Below, one piece after another: positions 48,521 to 58,400 of a stretch of DNA of 64,000 nt. The notes beneath the pieces were generated by a model. It did no database searches. It saw only the letters and a program-made list of their open reading frames with translations, and was not told the DNA's origin. Numbering within the stretch: position 1 is the first letter of the stretch; every line of letters starts with the position of its first letter. Position numbers and translations under genes: made by a program. The DNA lies in NCBI GenBank assembly GCA_947465645.1, contig CANIBQ010000018.1:5246-69245 (forward strand), written 5' to 3'. Source of the DNA: Acidobacteriota bacterium (lineage in GTDB: Bacteria > Acidobacteriota > Vicinamibacteria > Vicinamibacterales > UBA2999).

Positions 48521-49360
48521 ATGAAGAGTCACATAGGCGTGCTGCTGGCCGCGATCGTGATCCTGCCTTTTGCAGCCGCGGCTCAGGACCCCGCGAGCGG
48601 GGCAGGCAACAAGCCGTTCGTGGAAGCGCGGGGCAGCGTGAAGCCGGTGCCGCGCCCGCCCGGCGGGCCGACCCCGAGATTGGCCGATGGAAAGCCCGAC
48701 TTCTCGGGCGTCTGGTTCCCCGGGCCGACCGGAAGGGCGAATGCCTGGAGCACCGAGCGTGAGGCGCCGGAGAAGCGAGACCCGATTCCGTTTCAGCCGT
48801 GGGCCGAGGCGAAGTTCAAGAGCCTGACGCGGGTTGACCTGGAGCTGGCCAGCCCGAACGTCAACTGCACGCCGGTCGGCACGCCGGGGATGTGGACCGA
48901 CAACGCCTACGTGCACCAGATCGTCATGAAGCCGGGACTCTTCGTCCACCTGATCGAGAACAACAACCGATGGAAGGTGGTACACACCGACGGCCGTCCT
49001 CACAAGCCGCAGGAGGAACTGGAGCCGCTGTTCAACGGCGATTCCGTGGGGCGCTGGGAGGGCGATACGCTGGTGATCGACTCGATCTCCATCGACGAGC
49101 GCGCCCACATCCAGGACGGCTGGTTCCACAGCGATGCGCTGCACGTGGTCGAGCGCATTCGGCGCCCGTCGATGAACTACCTCGAGTACCAGTACACGAT
49201 TGAGGATCCCAAGGTGCTGACCAAGCCCTGGACCTCGCCGTGGGAGCGGCTCTCGCTGTCGGTCAACAACGAAGATCTGACCGAGAACTTCTGCACCAAC
49301 AACGAGAACGTCGAGGAGCTGAAGAAGCTGAGCGAGATCGAAGCGGCAAAGAAGAAATAG
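48521..49360 (+). CDS. Secreted WEGDT-family protein (GMWTNNP-like subtype, cassette copy 2)
   Basis: Protein of 279 residues. Signal peptide about 1-21 (AAAQD). KPDFSGVWF; NCTPVGTPGMWTDN (first Cys); HTDGRPHKP; NGDSVGRWEGDTLVIDS; WFHSDALHVVERIRR; EDPKVLTKPWT; NFCTNNEN (second Cys). It has diverged from copy 1 far more than its HH neighbour has, so the HH pair may have been homogenised or be under stronger constraint. Convergent with 49371, 10 bases away. Confidence 0.87.
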   Translation: MKSHIGVLLAAIVILPFAAAAQDPASGAGNKPFVEARGSVKPVPRPPGGPTPRLADGKPDFSGVWFPGPTGRANAWSTEREAPEKRDPIPFQPWAEAKFKSLTRVDLELASPNVNCTPVGTPGMWTDNAYVHQIVMKPGLFVHLIENNNRWKVVHTDGRPHKPQEELEPLFNGDSVGRWEGDTLVIDSISIDERAHIQDGWFHSDALHVVERIRRPSMNYLEYQYTIEDPKVLTKPWTSPWERLSLSVNNEDLTENFCTNNENVEELKKLSEIEAAKKK

Positions 49361-49370
49361 ATCGGCAGCG

Positions 49371-50381
49371 CTACCGGGGTTCGGACTGCGCGGCCGGTTG
49401 CTGGCCGCGCGGCCCGAGCTTCCCGAAGCCGCCGTCGTTGCAGGTGAGATTCGGCGCCCCGCCAGGCAGTCCCTGCCGCTCGATCCAGCCACAGCAATAC
49501 CGATCGCACGACGTCGGCGGCTGGTAGCTGTTCCTGATCTTCTTGCGATACTCCGGGTACAGCGCTTCCGCGTAGCCCATCGCCGCTTCCCTCGGAATAT
49601 TGAGCGTACGGGTCATGAAGTCCGCTTCAGGATTCTGGCCGGGCAGGTAGTGCGGCACGATGCCAGAGTCCTCTAACCGCGGGATCTCATTGGCGGTGTT
49701 GCAGATGACACGGCCGCCCCCCTGGCCGCCGCGAGGATCCAGCTCCCACACCCGGCTCACCACGTGTGGCTCGGTGAGATAGATGGGATCGTCCTGGATC
49801 GTCGTGACCGTCAGCATGTTGTCCTGCAGGGTGAGATGGGTCGTGAATGTCGTTCGATCGCTCCCGGGAATCCCGACCCCGCGGCGTATCCACTGCGTCT
49901 TGACGTGCGTCGTACGCGCCGTCAGGGTGTCCCCTTCCCACCGGCCGGTGGTGAAACCCGCCGACAGGTGCTGCGCGTTTGGAGACGGGTGCGGCCGCCC
50001 GTCCATCCAGATCCGGATGTTGGCCCTCAGGTAGTCGCCGCCGAGCACCCACGCGAGCACGCGGCCGTCCGCGTCCACCTCGCTCCAGATCCGCAGTCCG
50101 AGCGGACGGTACTGGATGACCCACGGTGACTGCGCTAGGCACTGGCGCTCGAAGGTCGAAGGCAGGTTCGAGGTGTACAGCAGCGCCTTGGCGCGCCCTT
50201 CGTCGCTGAGCGCCATTCCCGTGTAATCACCGAGGTCCGAGCCCGGGCCGCGCTCGTTGAAGTCCTCGTACATCCGGATCTGGTAGGTGCCGTTGAGATC
50301 GACCTGCGCGTACGCCGGCCCGGCTGTAGGCAGCAGCGCGCACAGGAACGCCAGGGTTTGAGTCAGGGTGATTCGGTTCAT
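49371..50381 (-). CDS. Secreted WEGDT-family protein, type C (extra CC motif)
   Basis: Protein of 336 residues from ATG 50381, which begins a signal peptide (about 1-26, PAYAQ); a longer frame start would add a non-signal extension. VDLNGTYQIRMYED at the mature N-terminus; ERQCLAQ (first family Cys); WMDGRPHPSPNAQHL; TGRWEGDTLTARTTHVK core; DDPIYLTEP; VICNTANE (second Cys). A C-terminal extension follows with four more cysteines (TSCDRYCCGWIERQG and LTCNDGGFG). Close paralogue at 53180. The upstream gene ends 2 bases before its start. Confidence 0.83.
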   Translation of the reverse strand: MNRITLTQTLAFLCALLPTAGPAYAQVDLNGTYQIRMYEDFNERGPGSDLGDYTGMALSDEGRAKALLYTSNLPSTFERQCLAQSPWVIQYRPLGLRIWSEVDADGRVLAWVLGGDYLRANIRIWMDGRPHPSPNAQHLSAGFTTGRWEGDTLTARTTHVKTQWIRRGVGIPGSDRTTFTTHLTLQDNMLTVTTIQDDPIYLTEPHVVSRVWELDPRGGQGGGRVICNTANEIPRLEDSGIVPHYLPGQNPEADFMTRTLNIPREAAMGYAEALYPEYRKKIRNSYQPPTSCDRYCCGWIERQGLPGGAPNLTCNDGGFGKLGPRGQQPAAQSEPR

Positions 50382-50383
50382 GG

Positions 50384-51148
50384 TCAGAACCTCGCGTCGC
50401 AGGGAGTGGGATCCCACTTGCCGCCGTCAGGCTCCTTCTTGAAATGCAGCGCCGTCATGAAGGGGTTCTGCAGGTAGGTCGGATCGACGACGTTGTTGGT
50501 GACGACCAGGTACTGATCGCCGTTGGCTTCCCGGTGCAGGTTCCAGTACTCGGTGAACACCGTGTTCGCGCTGTAGGGAACGCCGTTCTTGCGCAGGTAT
50601 CCCGGCCGCAGGCGCGTGGTCACCGACTTCATCGATCCGAAACGGGGGGCGCCCGCCGCGCCCCGTCCACGTCCTCCGGCATTCACCCACTGGGCGGTCG
50701 AGGCGCCTTGCCACGTCGGGGCGCCTGACGCCGCCGGCGCGCCGCGGAACTCGAACAGCCTGGTCTGCATCCCGTAGTCGGACTCGAGCTTCAACGTGTC
50801 ATCGTCGAGCCAGGTGATGTGCAGGCGCGTCGGCCCGCGCATCAGGCCGGGCGCACCGTAGGCGCGGCATTGCTCGCCCGCGGCTTCGTCCTTGGCCGGA
50901 TCCCAGGCGTCGGCGACTTTCTGCGCCGCGAGGTTCATCGGGATGCTGGGATAGTCGCCCTTGGCGGGCGTGATCATCCGCCAGCGCCAGTCCTCCGAGA
51001 TGATCGCCACCCAGTAACCGGTGAGATCGATCGGCGCCGTCGCGCGCGGCGTGGGCGCGGGCGGCTGGGCGGCGCGGCCCTGCGCTCCCATGCCCGTGGA
51101 CGCCAGGATAACGAGACCGGCGAGCAGCGCTGCCTTGATGATGATCAC
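50384..51148 (-). CDS. Secreted partner-family protein, type A
   Basis: Protein of 254 residues. Signal peptide about 1-22 (MGAQG). IDLTGYWVAIISEDW near the mature start, EQCRAYGAPGLMRGP (first Cys) and WDPTPCDAR at the end (second Cys); these are the only two. The WEGDT box is replaced by a Trp/Gly-rich stretch (PTWQGASTAQWVNAGG), and an RPGYLRKNGVPYSANT motif is shared with its paralogue at 61328. ATG overlaps the metallo-beta-lactamase-fold gene's stop by 4 bases, so the two are coupled. A distant, more speculative member of the partner family. Confidence 0.8.
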   Translation of the reverse strand: MIIIKAALLAGLVILASTGMGAQGRAAQPPAPTPRATAPIDLTGYWVAIISEDWRWRMITPAKGDYPSIPMNLAAQKVADAWDPAKDEAAGEQCRAYGAPGLMRGPTRLHITWLDDDTLKLESDYGMQTRLFEFRGAPAASGAPTWQGASTAQWVNAGGRGRGAAGAPRFGSMKSVTTRLRPGYLRKNGVPYSANTVFTEYWNLHREANGDQYLVVTNNVVDPTYLQNPFMTALHFKKEPDGGKWDPTPCDARF

Positions 51149-52152
51149 GATTTCACCGCCGGGTTCTTGAGCCCGTTGTAGATCGCCTCGACGAACATGT
51201 CAGTGGTCCAGGGTCCTGTGTCCGAGCCGTACCGCCGCCGGTAGCCCGCCGTTGGATTCGCGGCTTTCACCTGCTGCAGCGTCTGGCCCTTGTCGATCAG
51301 GGCCTGGATGTTGTTCTTGATGATCGTGACCATGTCCCGGTATTCCACCAGCTCCGCGTAATCCGCCACGCGGCCATGTCCCGGCACCAGCAGCGTGCGG
51401 CCTTCCTTCAGGACCAGCGGCATCGCCGGCACGGTCAGCTCGAGAAGGCGGTTGAGCGCCTCGAGCTCGCCCTGGATGCTGCCGCCCTTCGCGGGATCGA
51501 TCACCGGGAACTGGCGCAGGTCGATGATATCGCCGGTGGCAATGACGTCGGCGCGGCGGAACATCACCATGCTGTCGCCATCGGAATGCGCGCCCACCTG
51601 CCGCAGCATCTGCACCGCATCGTCATTCAGGTACATCGATCGATGGCGCGCGGTGTAGGTTTCGGTCGGCAGCGCCGCGGTGTCATAGGCCGGCTCGCTG
51701 CCGCTCGGCGCGCTCATCCGCAGCATCACGTTTTCATGCGACAGGATGGTGGCCTGCGGCGCGTCGCTGAACGTGTCAGGGTTGAGCTGCATGCCGGCCG
51801 CGCCGACGATCTCATTCCCGCCGACATGGTCCGCGTCCGCGCTGGTGTTGAGAATCAGGCGTATCGGCTGCGACGAAATCGCCTTGACCGCCTCCACGAC
51901 CCTGGCGGCGGTGGCCGCCGAACCGCTGTCGACGAGGATCACCCCGTCTTCGCCGACGTGGACGGTGATATTGCCGCCGGCGCCGAAAATCACGTGGACG
52001 TTCGGCCGGATCTGGATCGTCTCGAGCGCGGGCGTGTCGGCGGCGCGCTGCTGGGCAAAGAGGCTCTGCGCCGCGAGGCCGCCTACAAGCACGAGCGCCA
52101 GCGCGACCGCCCACGGCCGCGCTGCCGTGGCACGTATCATTGGTGAGGTCAT
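51145..52152 (-). CDS. Metallo-beta-lactamase-fold protein with degenerate zinc site
   Basis: Protein of 335 residues. Signal peptide about 1-34 (SLFAQQ). Fold landmarks: NITVHVGEDGVILVDSG (first strands), then NTSADADHVGGNE where active enzymes have NTHxHxDHxGGN; positions 104 and 106 are Ser and Asp instead of His. AHSDGDSM and VPGHGR keep the later ligands. So it may bind one metal or none. A paralogue at 59831 is further degraded. No Shine-Dalgarno; TATCCT lies 9 bases before ATG. First gene of a minus-strand unit with 50384 and 49371. Confidence 0.87.
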   Translation of the reverse strand: MTSPMIRATAARPWAVALALVLVGGLAAQSLFAQQRAADTPALETIQIRPNVHVIFGAGGNITVHVGEDGVILVDSGSAATAARVVEAVKAISSQPIRLILNTSADADHVGGNEIVGAAGMQLNPDTFSDAPQATILSHENVMLRMSAPSGSEPAYDTAALPTETYTARHRSMYLNDDAVQMLRQVGAHSDGDSMVMFRRADVIATGDIIDLRQFPVIDPAKGGSIQGELEALNRLLELTVPAMPLVLKEGRTLLVPGHGRVADYAELVEYRDMVTIIKNNIQALIDKGQTLQQVKAANPTAGYRRRYGSDTGPWTTDMFVEAIYNGLKNPAVKS

Positions 52153-52243
52153 GGTCGGCAGAGGATACCTACTTTGCCTCCGCGAGAGCAATCGCGGCGT
52201 TGCCTTCGCCCCGGCGTGTGCGTATGCTCAGCGCCGAGGATAT

Positions 52244-53152
52244 ATGAATCGAGCATGGATGCGTTGGCCGCGTGCCGGCCGCGCGGCGCTGCTGACCCTG
52301 TTGCTTGCGCTCTCGAGTGAGCCGGCGCTGGCCCAGGTGGATCTCGCGGGTCTCTGGACCCCGTTGCCGCGCAACCAGGACGGGAGTGGGATGACCGGCG
52401 ACGCCGCGGGCGTCCCGGTCACCGCGGAAGGCCGCTGGCGAGCCCAGGGGTGGTCGCCTGAGGAATTCGACGTAGCGGAATGGGTGTGCCGGCCGCACGC
52501 GTTTGATTATTCGCTAGAGGGCCCGCGTTCCTGGCTGCGATTCATCGCCGAAGTCGACCCCGCCACCCAGCAGCTGATCGCCTATCAAGGGCACATCGAG
52601 ATGATGAGCCAGGCCGCGACGATCTGGATGGACGGCAGGCCGCACCCGCCGGCGGATGCGCTCCATACGTGGAGTGGCTTCTCGACCGGAGTCTGGGAAG
52701 GCCCCGCGCTGGTCGTCACCACGACGCACCTCAAGGAGGCGTACATCCGGCGTTCAGGGCTGATGCGGAGCGACAAGGCGACCGTCCGCACACGATGGCG
52801 GAGGGTCGGCAACTACCTGCAGGCGACGTCGATCCTGTATGACCCGGTCTACCTCGCGGAGCCGTATGTGCGGAGCACGATGATGTGGGTCCACGACCCG
52901 ACGATGGTGCTGCCTCCGTATCCCTGCGAAGAGGCGACTGAGACCGCGGTGCCGCGCGGCAAGGCGGCGCACTTCCTGCCGGGCCAAAGTCCATTGGCCG
53001 GGTTGGATCCGAAGGTGACCGATCGGTTTGGAACGCCCTACGAGGCGAGGCTCGGCGGACCGGAGTCGATGTACCCCGAGTACATCACCAAGATGAAGGC
53101 GTTTCCGCGGCCGGCCATCAGGGCAACGGGGGCCGCGGAAAGCGAGCCGTAG
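52244..53152 (+). CDS. Secreted WEGDT-family protein, type B
   Basis: Protein of 302 residues. ATG 52244 is preceded by GAGGA at 4 bases and starts a signal peptide (about 1-31, PALAQ). VDLAGLWTPLPRNQDGSG; WVCRPHAFDYSLEGP (first Cys); WMDGRPHPPADALHT; STGVWEGPALVVTTTHLKE (core with DTL changed to PAL); DPVYLAEPYVRS; YPCEEATE (second Cys); C-terminal tail PGQSPLAGLDPKVTDRFG. Paralogue at 58947. Divergent from the metallo-beta-lactamase-fold gene by 91 bases, whereas in the second module the two are co-directional. Confidence 0.85.
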   Translation: MNRAWMRWPRAGRAALLTLLLALSSEPALAQVDLAGLWTPLPRNQDGSGMTGDAAGVPVTAEGRWRAQGWSPEEFDVAEWVCRPHAFDYSLEGPRSWLRFIAEVDPATQQLIAYQGHIEMMSQAATIWMDGRPHPPADALHTWSGFSTGVWEGPALVVTTTHLKEAYIRRSGLMRSDKATVRTRWRRVGNYLQATSILYDPVYLAEPYVRSTMMWVHDPTMVLPPYPCEEATETAVPRGKAAHFLPGQSPLAGLDPKVTDRFGTPYEARLGGPESMYPEYITKMKAFPRPAIRATGAAESEP

Positions 53153-53174
53153 CCGGAGGCCGTAAGGCCTCCGG
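53153..53174. terminator. Hairpin between convergent genes
   Basis: CCGGAGGCC (53153-53161), loop GTAA, GGCCTCCGG (53166-53174), directly after the stop of 52244-53152 and 5 bases before the end of 53180. No U-run. Same core palindrome as the terminator at 3346. Confidence 0.5.
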
Positions 53175-53179
53175 GGTCG

Positions 53180-54172
53180 TTACCGGTCGGTCGCCGCTGG
53201 CTGACCGCGGGGACCGAGAGCGCCGAAGCCGCCGTCGATGCAGGTCAGGTCCGGCGCGCCTCCGGGCCTGCCTTGCCGTTCGATCCAGCCGCAGCAGTAC
53301 CGGCCGCACGACGCCGGCGGCGTGTAGCTGCCCTTAATCTTTTTGCGGAACTCGGGATAGAGCGACTCGGCGTAACCCATCGCCGCCTCTTTCGGGAGGT
53401 TGTAGGTGCGGATCATGTAGTCCGCTTCCGGGTTCTGGCCCGGAAGGTAATGCGGCACGATGCCGTTGTCCTCCAGCCGCGGGATTTCGTTGGCGGTGTT
53501 GCAGATGCCTTCCTGGCCCTGATCGCCTCGGGGATCCATCTCCCAGACCCGGCTCACGACGTGAGGCTCGGTGAGATAAATCGGATCCTCCTGGATCGTG
53601 GTGATCGTCAGCATCGAGTCGTTGCGCGTGATGTGCCAGGTGATCGTCGACTGGTCGCTGCCGGGCAGGCCGACCCCGCGCCGGATCCAGGCGGTCTTGA
53701 GGTGCGTCGTCCGAGCGGTCAGCGTGTCGCCTTCCCACCTGCCCGTCGTGAACCCGCCGGTCAGGTGCATCGCGTTGGGCGACGGGTGCGGGCGGCCGTC
53801 CATCCAGATGGTGATGGCGCCCCGCAGGTTGTCGCCGCCGATGATCCAGGCCTTGACGTTGTTGCCGTCTGCTTCCGCTTCGCTCCAGATCTTGATGCCG
53901 CGCGGCCGGTACTGGGTTATCCCGGCTGACTGGGCCAGGCACTGGCGCTCGATCGTCGAAATCGTGTTCGAGGTGTACAGCAGCGCCTTCGCGCGTCCCT
54001 CATCCGTCAGGGGCATCCCGGTGAAGTCGCCGAGATCGGAACCCGGCCCGCGCTCGATGTAGTCTTCGTACAGTCGCGGCGCGTACGAGCCGGTGAGCTC
54101 GATTTGCGCGAGCGCCGGGATGCTCATCGCCAGCAGGGCACAGGTGAACGTGACGATCCTCACGCGTTGCAT
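53180..54172 (-). CDS. Secreted WEGDT-family protein, type C (extra CC motif)
   Basis: Protein of 330 residues from ATG 54172, which gives a signal peptide (about 1-22, PALAQ); the longer frame starts with a non-signal segment. IELTGSYAPRLYED; ERQCLAQ; WMDGRPHPSPNAMHL; TGRWEGDTLTARTTHLK; EDPIYLTEP; GICNTANE; then the Cys-rich end ASCGRYCCGWIERQG and LTCIDGGFG. Very close to 49371-50381. TATTCT lies 6 bases before the ATG, with no Shine-Dalgarno: another leaderless candidate. Confidence 0.84.
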   Translation of the reverse strand: MQRVRIVTFTCALLAMSIPALAQIELTGSYAPRLYEDYIERGPGSDLGDFTGMPLTDEGRAKALLYTSNTISTIERQCLAQSAGITQYRPRGIKIWSEAEADGNNVKAWIIGGDNLRGAITIWMDGRPHPSPNAMHLTGGFTTGRWEGDTLTARTTHLKTAWIRRGVGLPGSDQSTITWHITRNDSMLTITTIQEDPIYLTEPHVVSRVWEMDPRGDQGQEGICNTANEIPRLEDNGIVPHYLPGQNPEADYMIRTYNLPKEAAMGYAESLYPEFRKKIKGSYTPPASCGRYCCGWIERQGRPGGAPDLTCIDGGFGALGPRGQPAATDR

Positions 54173-54262
54173 GTGGGGAGAATATCCGAGTCCCGGTCCC
54201 TGTGCTACATTCACGGCCCGGTCGAGGCGGCGGCGTTCTCACCGCCATAGCGAGGTACGACT

Positions 54263-54877
54263 ATGAGCATGCGCGTATTCGGCGTTCTTCTCGTCGCTGG
54301 CTGTACGTTGGGAACGATACATGCGCAGCAAGGCGCGGCCGCGCAGGCGCCATTCGATCCGAACAACCGTCCGCCGGAAGCCGCGCGCCTGAGGCTGGGC
54401 AGCACCGCCTTTCCCGACGGCGGCCCGCTGCCCCTCCTGTTCTCCTGCTACGCCGACGGAGGGAAAACCGTGTCGCCCCCACTCCAGTGGTCCAACGTGC
54501 CCAAGGAAGCGGTCAGCTTCACGTTGATGGTCAACGGGCCGGACAACCACCCGCAGAAGGGGCTCCTCGAGGAGTTCTTCTGGGTGCGCTGGAATATCCC
54601 GCCCACGACGACGCAGATTGCGCAGGGTGGGCCGGTCGGCGCGGAACTGCCGGACGGAAGCCGGCAGGTGGCCGGTGGCAGGGGAATCATGGGATATCGG
54701 GGGCCCTGCGCGCCTGCCGGCGCCGGGCCGCTCCACTACCAGTTCAAGTTGTACGCGCTCGACCAGATGCTGAGCCTCCCCAGCACCGCGACGCGTCCGG
54801 AGGTTCTGAAGGCGATGGACGGGCACATTGTCGGTACGACGACCTACTACGCGTTCCTGGAGCGCTTGCCGCGCTAG
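54263..54877 (+). CDS. Secreted PEBP / YbhB-YbcL (Raf-kinase-inhibitor-like) protein
   Basis: Protein of 204 residues with a signal peptide (about 1-22, TIHAQ). The PEBP fold is shown by [20 protein letters not shown], the [13 protein letters not shown] ligand-pocket region and [26 protein letters not shown], the family's GPCPP-like and HrY motifs. Bacterial members are small-ligand binding proteins of unclear role; the eukaryotic kinase-inhibitor name does not imply signalling here. GAGG lies 7 bases before ATG. Upstream of an HH gene on the same strand, 59 bases apart. Confidence 0.88.
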   Translation: MSMRVFGVLLVAGCTLGTIHAQQGAAAQAPFDPNNRPPEAARLRLGSTAFPDGGPLPLLFSCYADGGKTVSPPLQWSNVPKEAVSFTLMVNGPDNHPQKGLLEEFFWVRWNIPPTTTQIAQGGPVGAELPDGSRQVAGGRGIMGYRGPCAPAGAGPLHYQFKLYALDQMLSLPSTATRPEVLKAMDGHIVGTTTYYAFLERLPR

Positions 54878-54936
54878 AGCGCAGGCGCTACGATAGTGAT
54901 ACGGAATCGTTACCCCTCGGAATCGAGGAGATCATC

Positions 54937-55335
54937 ATGAAGCGCTACCTCGTTGTGCCCCTTGCTCTTGCCGCGCTCGCCATCGGAGCGCAGGCGATGG
55001 CCCATCATTCCTTTGCGGCTACCTACCTCGAAGAGACCTCGGTCACGATCGAAGGCCAGCTCGTACAGTTCCTGTTGCGCAATCCGCACTCTTTCGTACA
55101 CGTCAACGTGAAGGAAAAGGACGGCTCGACGGTCCGCTACGTCGTCGAATGGGGATCCCCGGCGCAGCTGGGTGGCCAGGGCGTCACGCGGGACACTCTG
55201 AAGCCTGGCGATTTCGTCGTGATCAGCGGCAACCCCGGGCGTGACCCCGCAGACAAGCGCGTTCGCCTCCTCCAGTTCCGCCGTCCGAAGGATGGCTGGT
55301 CCTGGGGACTCCTCGCGAACGAGCGAGTCGACTAG
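54937..55335 (+). CDS. DUF6152-like secreted HH protein (no partner gene adjacent)
   Basis: Protein of 132 residues; GAGGAG lies 6 bases before ATG 54937. Signal peptide ends QAMA before HHSF. LRNPHSFVHVNVKEKDG; TRDTLKPGDFVVISG; C-terminal RRPKDGWSWG. No cysteines. Most like the protein at 60936 (RNPHSF, KEKDG, LKPGD, RPxDGW). The only one of nine copies not followed by a partner gene; a promoter and a TBDR follow. The type-A partner of its relative sits 4 kb away at 50384. Confidence 0.87.
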   Translation: MKRYLVVPLALAALAIGAQAMAHHSFAATYLEETSVTIEGQLVQFLLRNPHSFVHVNVKEKDGSTVRYVVEWGSPAQLGGQGVTRDTLKPGDFVVISGNPGRDPADKRVRLLQFRRPKDGWSWGLLANERVD

Positions 55336-55386
55336 AGAGCTCTCGCAGGGCAAAGGTCTCTTGACCTACGCGTCCTTAACGTTCAA

Positions 55387-55414
55387 TTGACAAGGCGTGG
55401 GTGGGGCGTATACT
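55387..55414 (+). promoter_or_regulatory. Sigma70 promoter for TBDR 55496
   Basis: TTGACA (55387-55392), 16-base spacer, TATACT (55409-55414), 81 bases before ATG 55496. The best consensus promoter in the window. Confidence 0.7.
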
Positions 55415-55495
55415 CACCGCCGAACACCTCAGCTGTCATATCAGGTCCCCCTTCACAGGGGGTTCGACGCACAGTCTCGGCCAGGAGGCTTTTGA

Positions 55496-58400
55496 ATGAA
55501 TCGCTTTGTGCGACCGCTACTCGGCGCTCTGCTGGTTATCCTGCTCGGGGCCACCTCCGGGTGGGCCCAGGCCACCGCGCAAATCAACGGGACCGTTGCT
55601 GATTCGAGCGGCGCCGTCCTGCCGGGTGTCACCGTCATCGCCGTTCAGACCGAGACCGGCTTCCGCCGCGAGGTGGTCACCGACGAATCGGGTTCGTACG
55701 CGCTGCTGAACCTGCCGACGGGGCCGTACCGCCTCGAAGCCTCGCTCTCCGGATTCCGCGCGTTCTCGCAGACGGGGATCGTGCTGCAGGTCGGGAGCAA
55801 CCCGGTAATCCCGGTGGCGATGCAGCTTGGCAGCCTCGAGGAAACGGTGTCGGTCGAGGCCTCCGCTCCGCTGGTCGAGACCCGAAACCCATCGGTTGGC
55901 GCCACCATCGACAGTGAACAGGTGGAGGCGCTGCCGCTCGAAGGGCGCAACGCGGTGTCGCTGATCACGCTGGCCGGGGCCGCCGCGGACACGGGTAATA
56001 CGAGCCGGAGCATGACCAGCAGCCGAGGCATCGCGATCTCGGGCGGCCAGGCCTTCGGCGTGGCCTATCTGCTCGACGGAGCGGGCCATAACAATGCGTT
56101 CGACGGCTTCAACATGCCGCTGCCGTTCCCGGACGCGTTGCAGGAATTCAAGGTCGAGACGAGCACGCAGAACGCGCAGAACGGCGTGCATGCGGGCGGC
56201 ACCGTGAGCCTGGTGACGAAGTCGGGCACCAACGCGCTGCACGGCGACGTGTTCGAGTTCGCGCGTCACCACAGGTTCAATGCGACCTCGCCGTTTGCGG
56301 GTGTCGATCCCGCCACCGGCAAGCGCCGCAGCGACGGCCTGGTGCGCAACCAGTTCGGCGGTGTCGCGGGTGGGCCGATCCTGAGGGACAAGCTGTTCTT
56401 CTTCGGCGCGTACCAGACGTCCCGCTCGACCCAGACGCCGGCGGATCTCGTGGCGTTCGTGCCGACCGCGGCGATGATGGGCGGCGACTTCACCGCCTTC
56501 GCTTCGCCCGCGTGCAACCGGGGCACGCAGGTCACCCTACGGGCGCCGTTTGTCGGTAACCGCCTGACGCCCGCCCAGATCAGCCCGGCGGCCCTGGCGA
56601 TTTCCAGGCAGCTGCCGGCGACGACCGATCCGTGCGGCCGCGTCACCTATTCGAGTCCGACCAAGCCGGTCGAGACGCAGTCGATCGGCAAAGTGGACTG
56701 GCAGATCAGCCAGAACCACTCGCTGTTTGGCCGCGCCATGCTGACGACGACCTTCTGGGACCCGCCGTTTGCGAACAACGGCAACCTCCTGTCGGCGTCG
56801 CTCGGCGGCCGCGACAGCGACGCGCGGTCACTGGCGATCGGCGACACGATGGTGTTGAGCAACACGATGGTCAACAACGTCCGGTTCACCTATCACTACA
56901 CCAACGTGCACCGCACGCACACGGAGTATTTCGGACCCGAGGATGTCGGCATCAAGACGTTCAGCTATCTGGACGACGTCACCCTGATCGCGGTGTCGAA
57001 TGCGTTCAACCTTGGCCTGGGGACCGAGTTCGATGCGTTCTACCGCCCGCACACCTACGCCTTCTCGGACGACCTGACGATGATCCGTGGGAACCATCAG
57101 TTCGGATTCGGCGGGAACCTCTCGCTGAACGACTGGAAGACGCGGTCGAACGTCCGTGCGGCTGGTGGCTTCACGATCAACGGCGGGGTGACCGGATTGA
57201 GCCTCGCGGACTTCATGGCGGGCAGCGTGTTCGAGTTCCGGCAGGCGACCCCCTTCGTGCTGGACGCGACCCAGAAGAACTTCGGCGTCTATGCCCAGGA
57301 CACCTGGCGGGCGTCCGACAAGGTCACGGTGAACCTCGGCGTCCGCTGGGAGCCATGGTTCCCGCAGCAGCATCAGAACGAGGCGATCTACAGCTTCGAC
57401 ACCGCCCGCTTCCTGGCGGGGGAGCGGAGCAAGGTGTATCCGGATGCGCTTCCAGGATTCACCTACCCGGGTGACCCGAACTTCCCGAGCAAGGCGGGAC
57501 TGAATGCCGATTGGATGAACTTCCAGCCGCGGATGGGCGTGTCGTGGGATCCCTTCGGCGACGGCAAGACGTCGGTGCGTGCGGGCTACGGCCTGAGTGG
57601 CGATTTCATCTCCGGGCAGTTCTTCTTCGACGCCTCACAGGCATGGCCGTTCGGGTACGAGGAGCGGCTTACTGGTGCGGCGGTCGGACCGTTGGACGAT
57701 CCATGGGGCGGCGCGGGCCGCGTCAACCCCTTCCCGGTCACGCTGGGTACCGGACTCGCCAAAGTGCCGGGCGGTCTGTTCATCCAGGTACCGCCGGATC
57801 TCAACGGCACGCGTGTGCACACGTGGAACCTGGGGGTCCAGCGCCAGATCAGCGACAGCACGGCTGTGTCCGCCACTTACCTGGGCAACCGGATGAACAA
57901 CATCTGGGGTGACGTCACCGGCAACCCGGCGCTCCTGCCGGCGAATCCAACCGCGCCGTGCACGCTGCGGACGACCACGGGGACGCAGACGTTCCCGAAC
58001 TGCTCGACCGCGCCGATCAACCTGCGCCGGGAGATTTCGCAGGCCAACCCCGTTGCCGGGCAGTTCATCGGCTATCTCGACTGGGTGACCGATCAGGGCT
58101 GGCAGCGGTATCACGGGGTGCTGCTGTCGGCGCAGCGGCGCTCGTCGAACGGGATCAGCGCCAACGGGAATTACACGTGGTCGACGTGCGAGGGCACGGC
58201 GCAGAGCAACACCGGCGGCAACCCGTTGAACGTCGGCACCGGCTACACGCGGCCGCAATCGCTGCTCAATCCGCCGTCGAACGCGGACGAGTTGTACGAG
58301 CTGGACAAGGGACCGTGCAGTTCGTCGCCGACGCATATCTTCAACTTCATCGCCAGCGCCGAAACGCCGCAATTCGACAGCACCGCGGTGCGGCTCCTCG

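Noticed and set aside
51145..52152. A beta-lactam resistance enzyme
   Set aside because: Key zinc histidines are absent and the context is that of an exported protein cluster, not a resistance locus.
54263..54877. Eukaryote-like Raf kinase inhibitor with a signalling role
   Set aside because: A secreted bacterial PEBP of the YbhB/YbcL type. The name is historical and no kinase is nearby.
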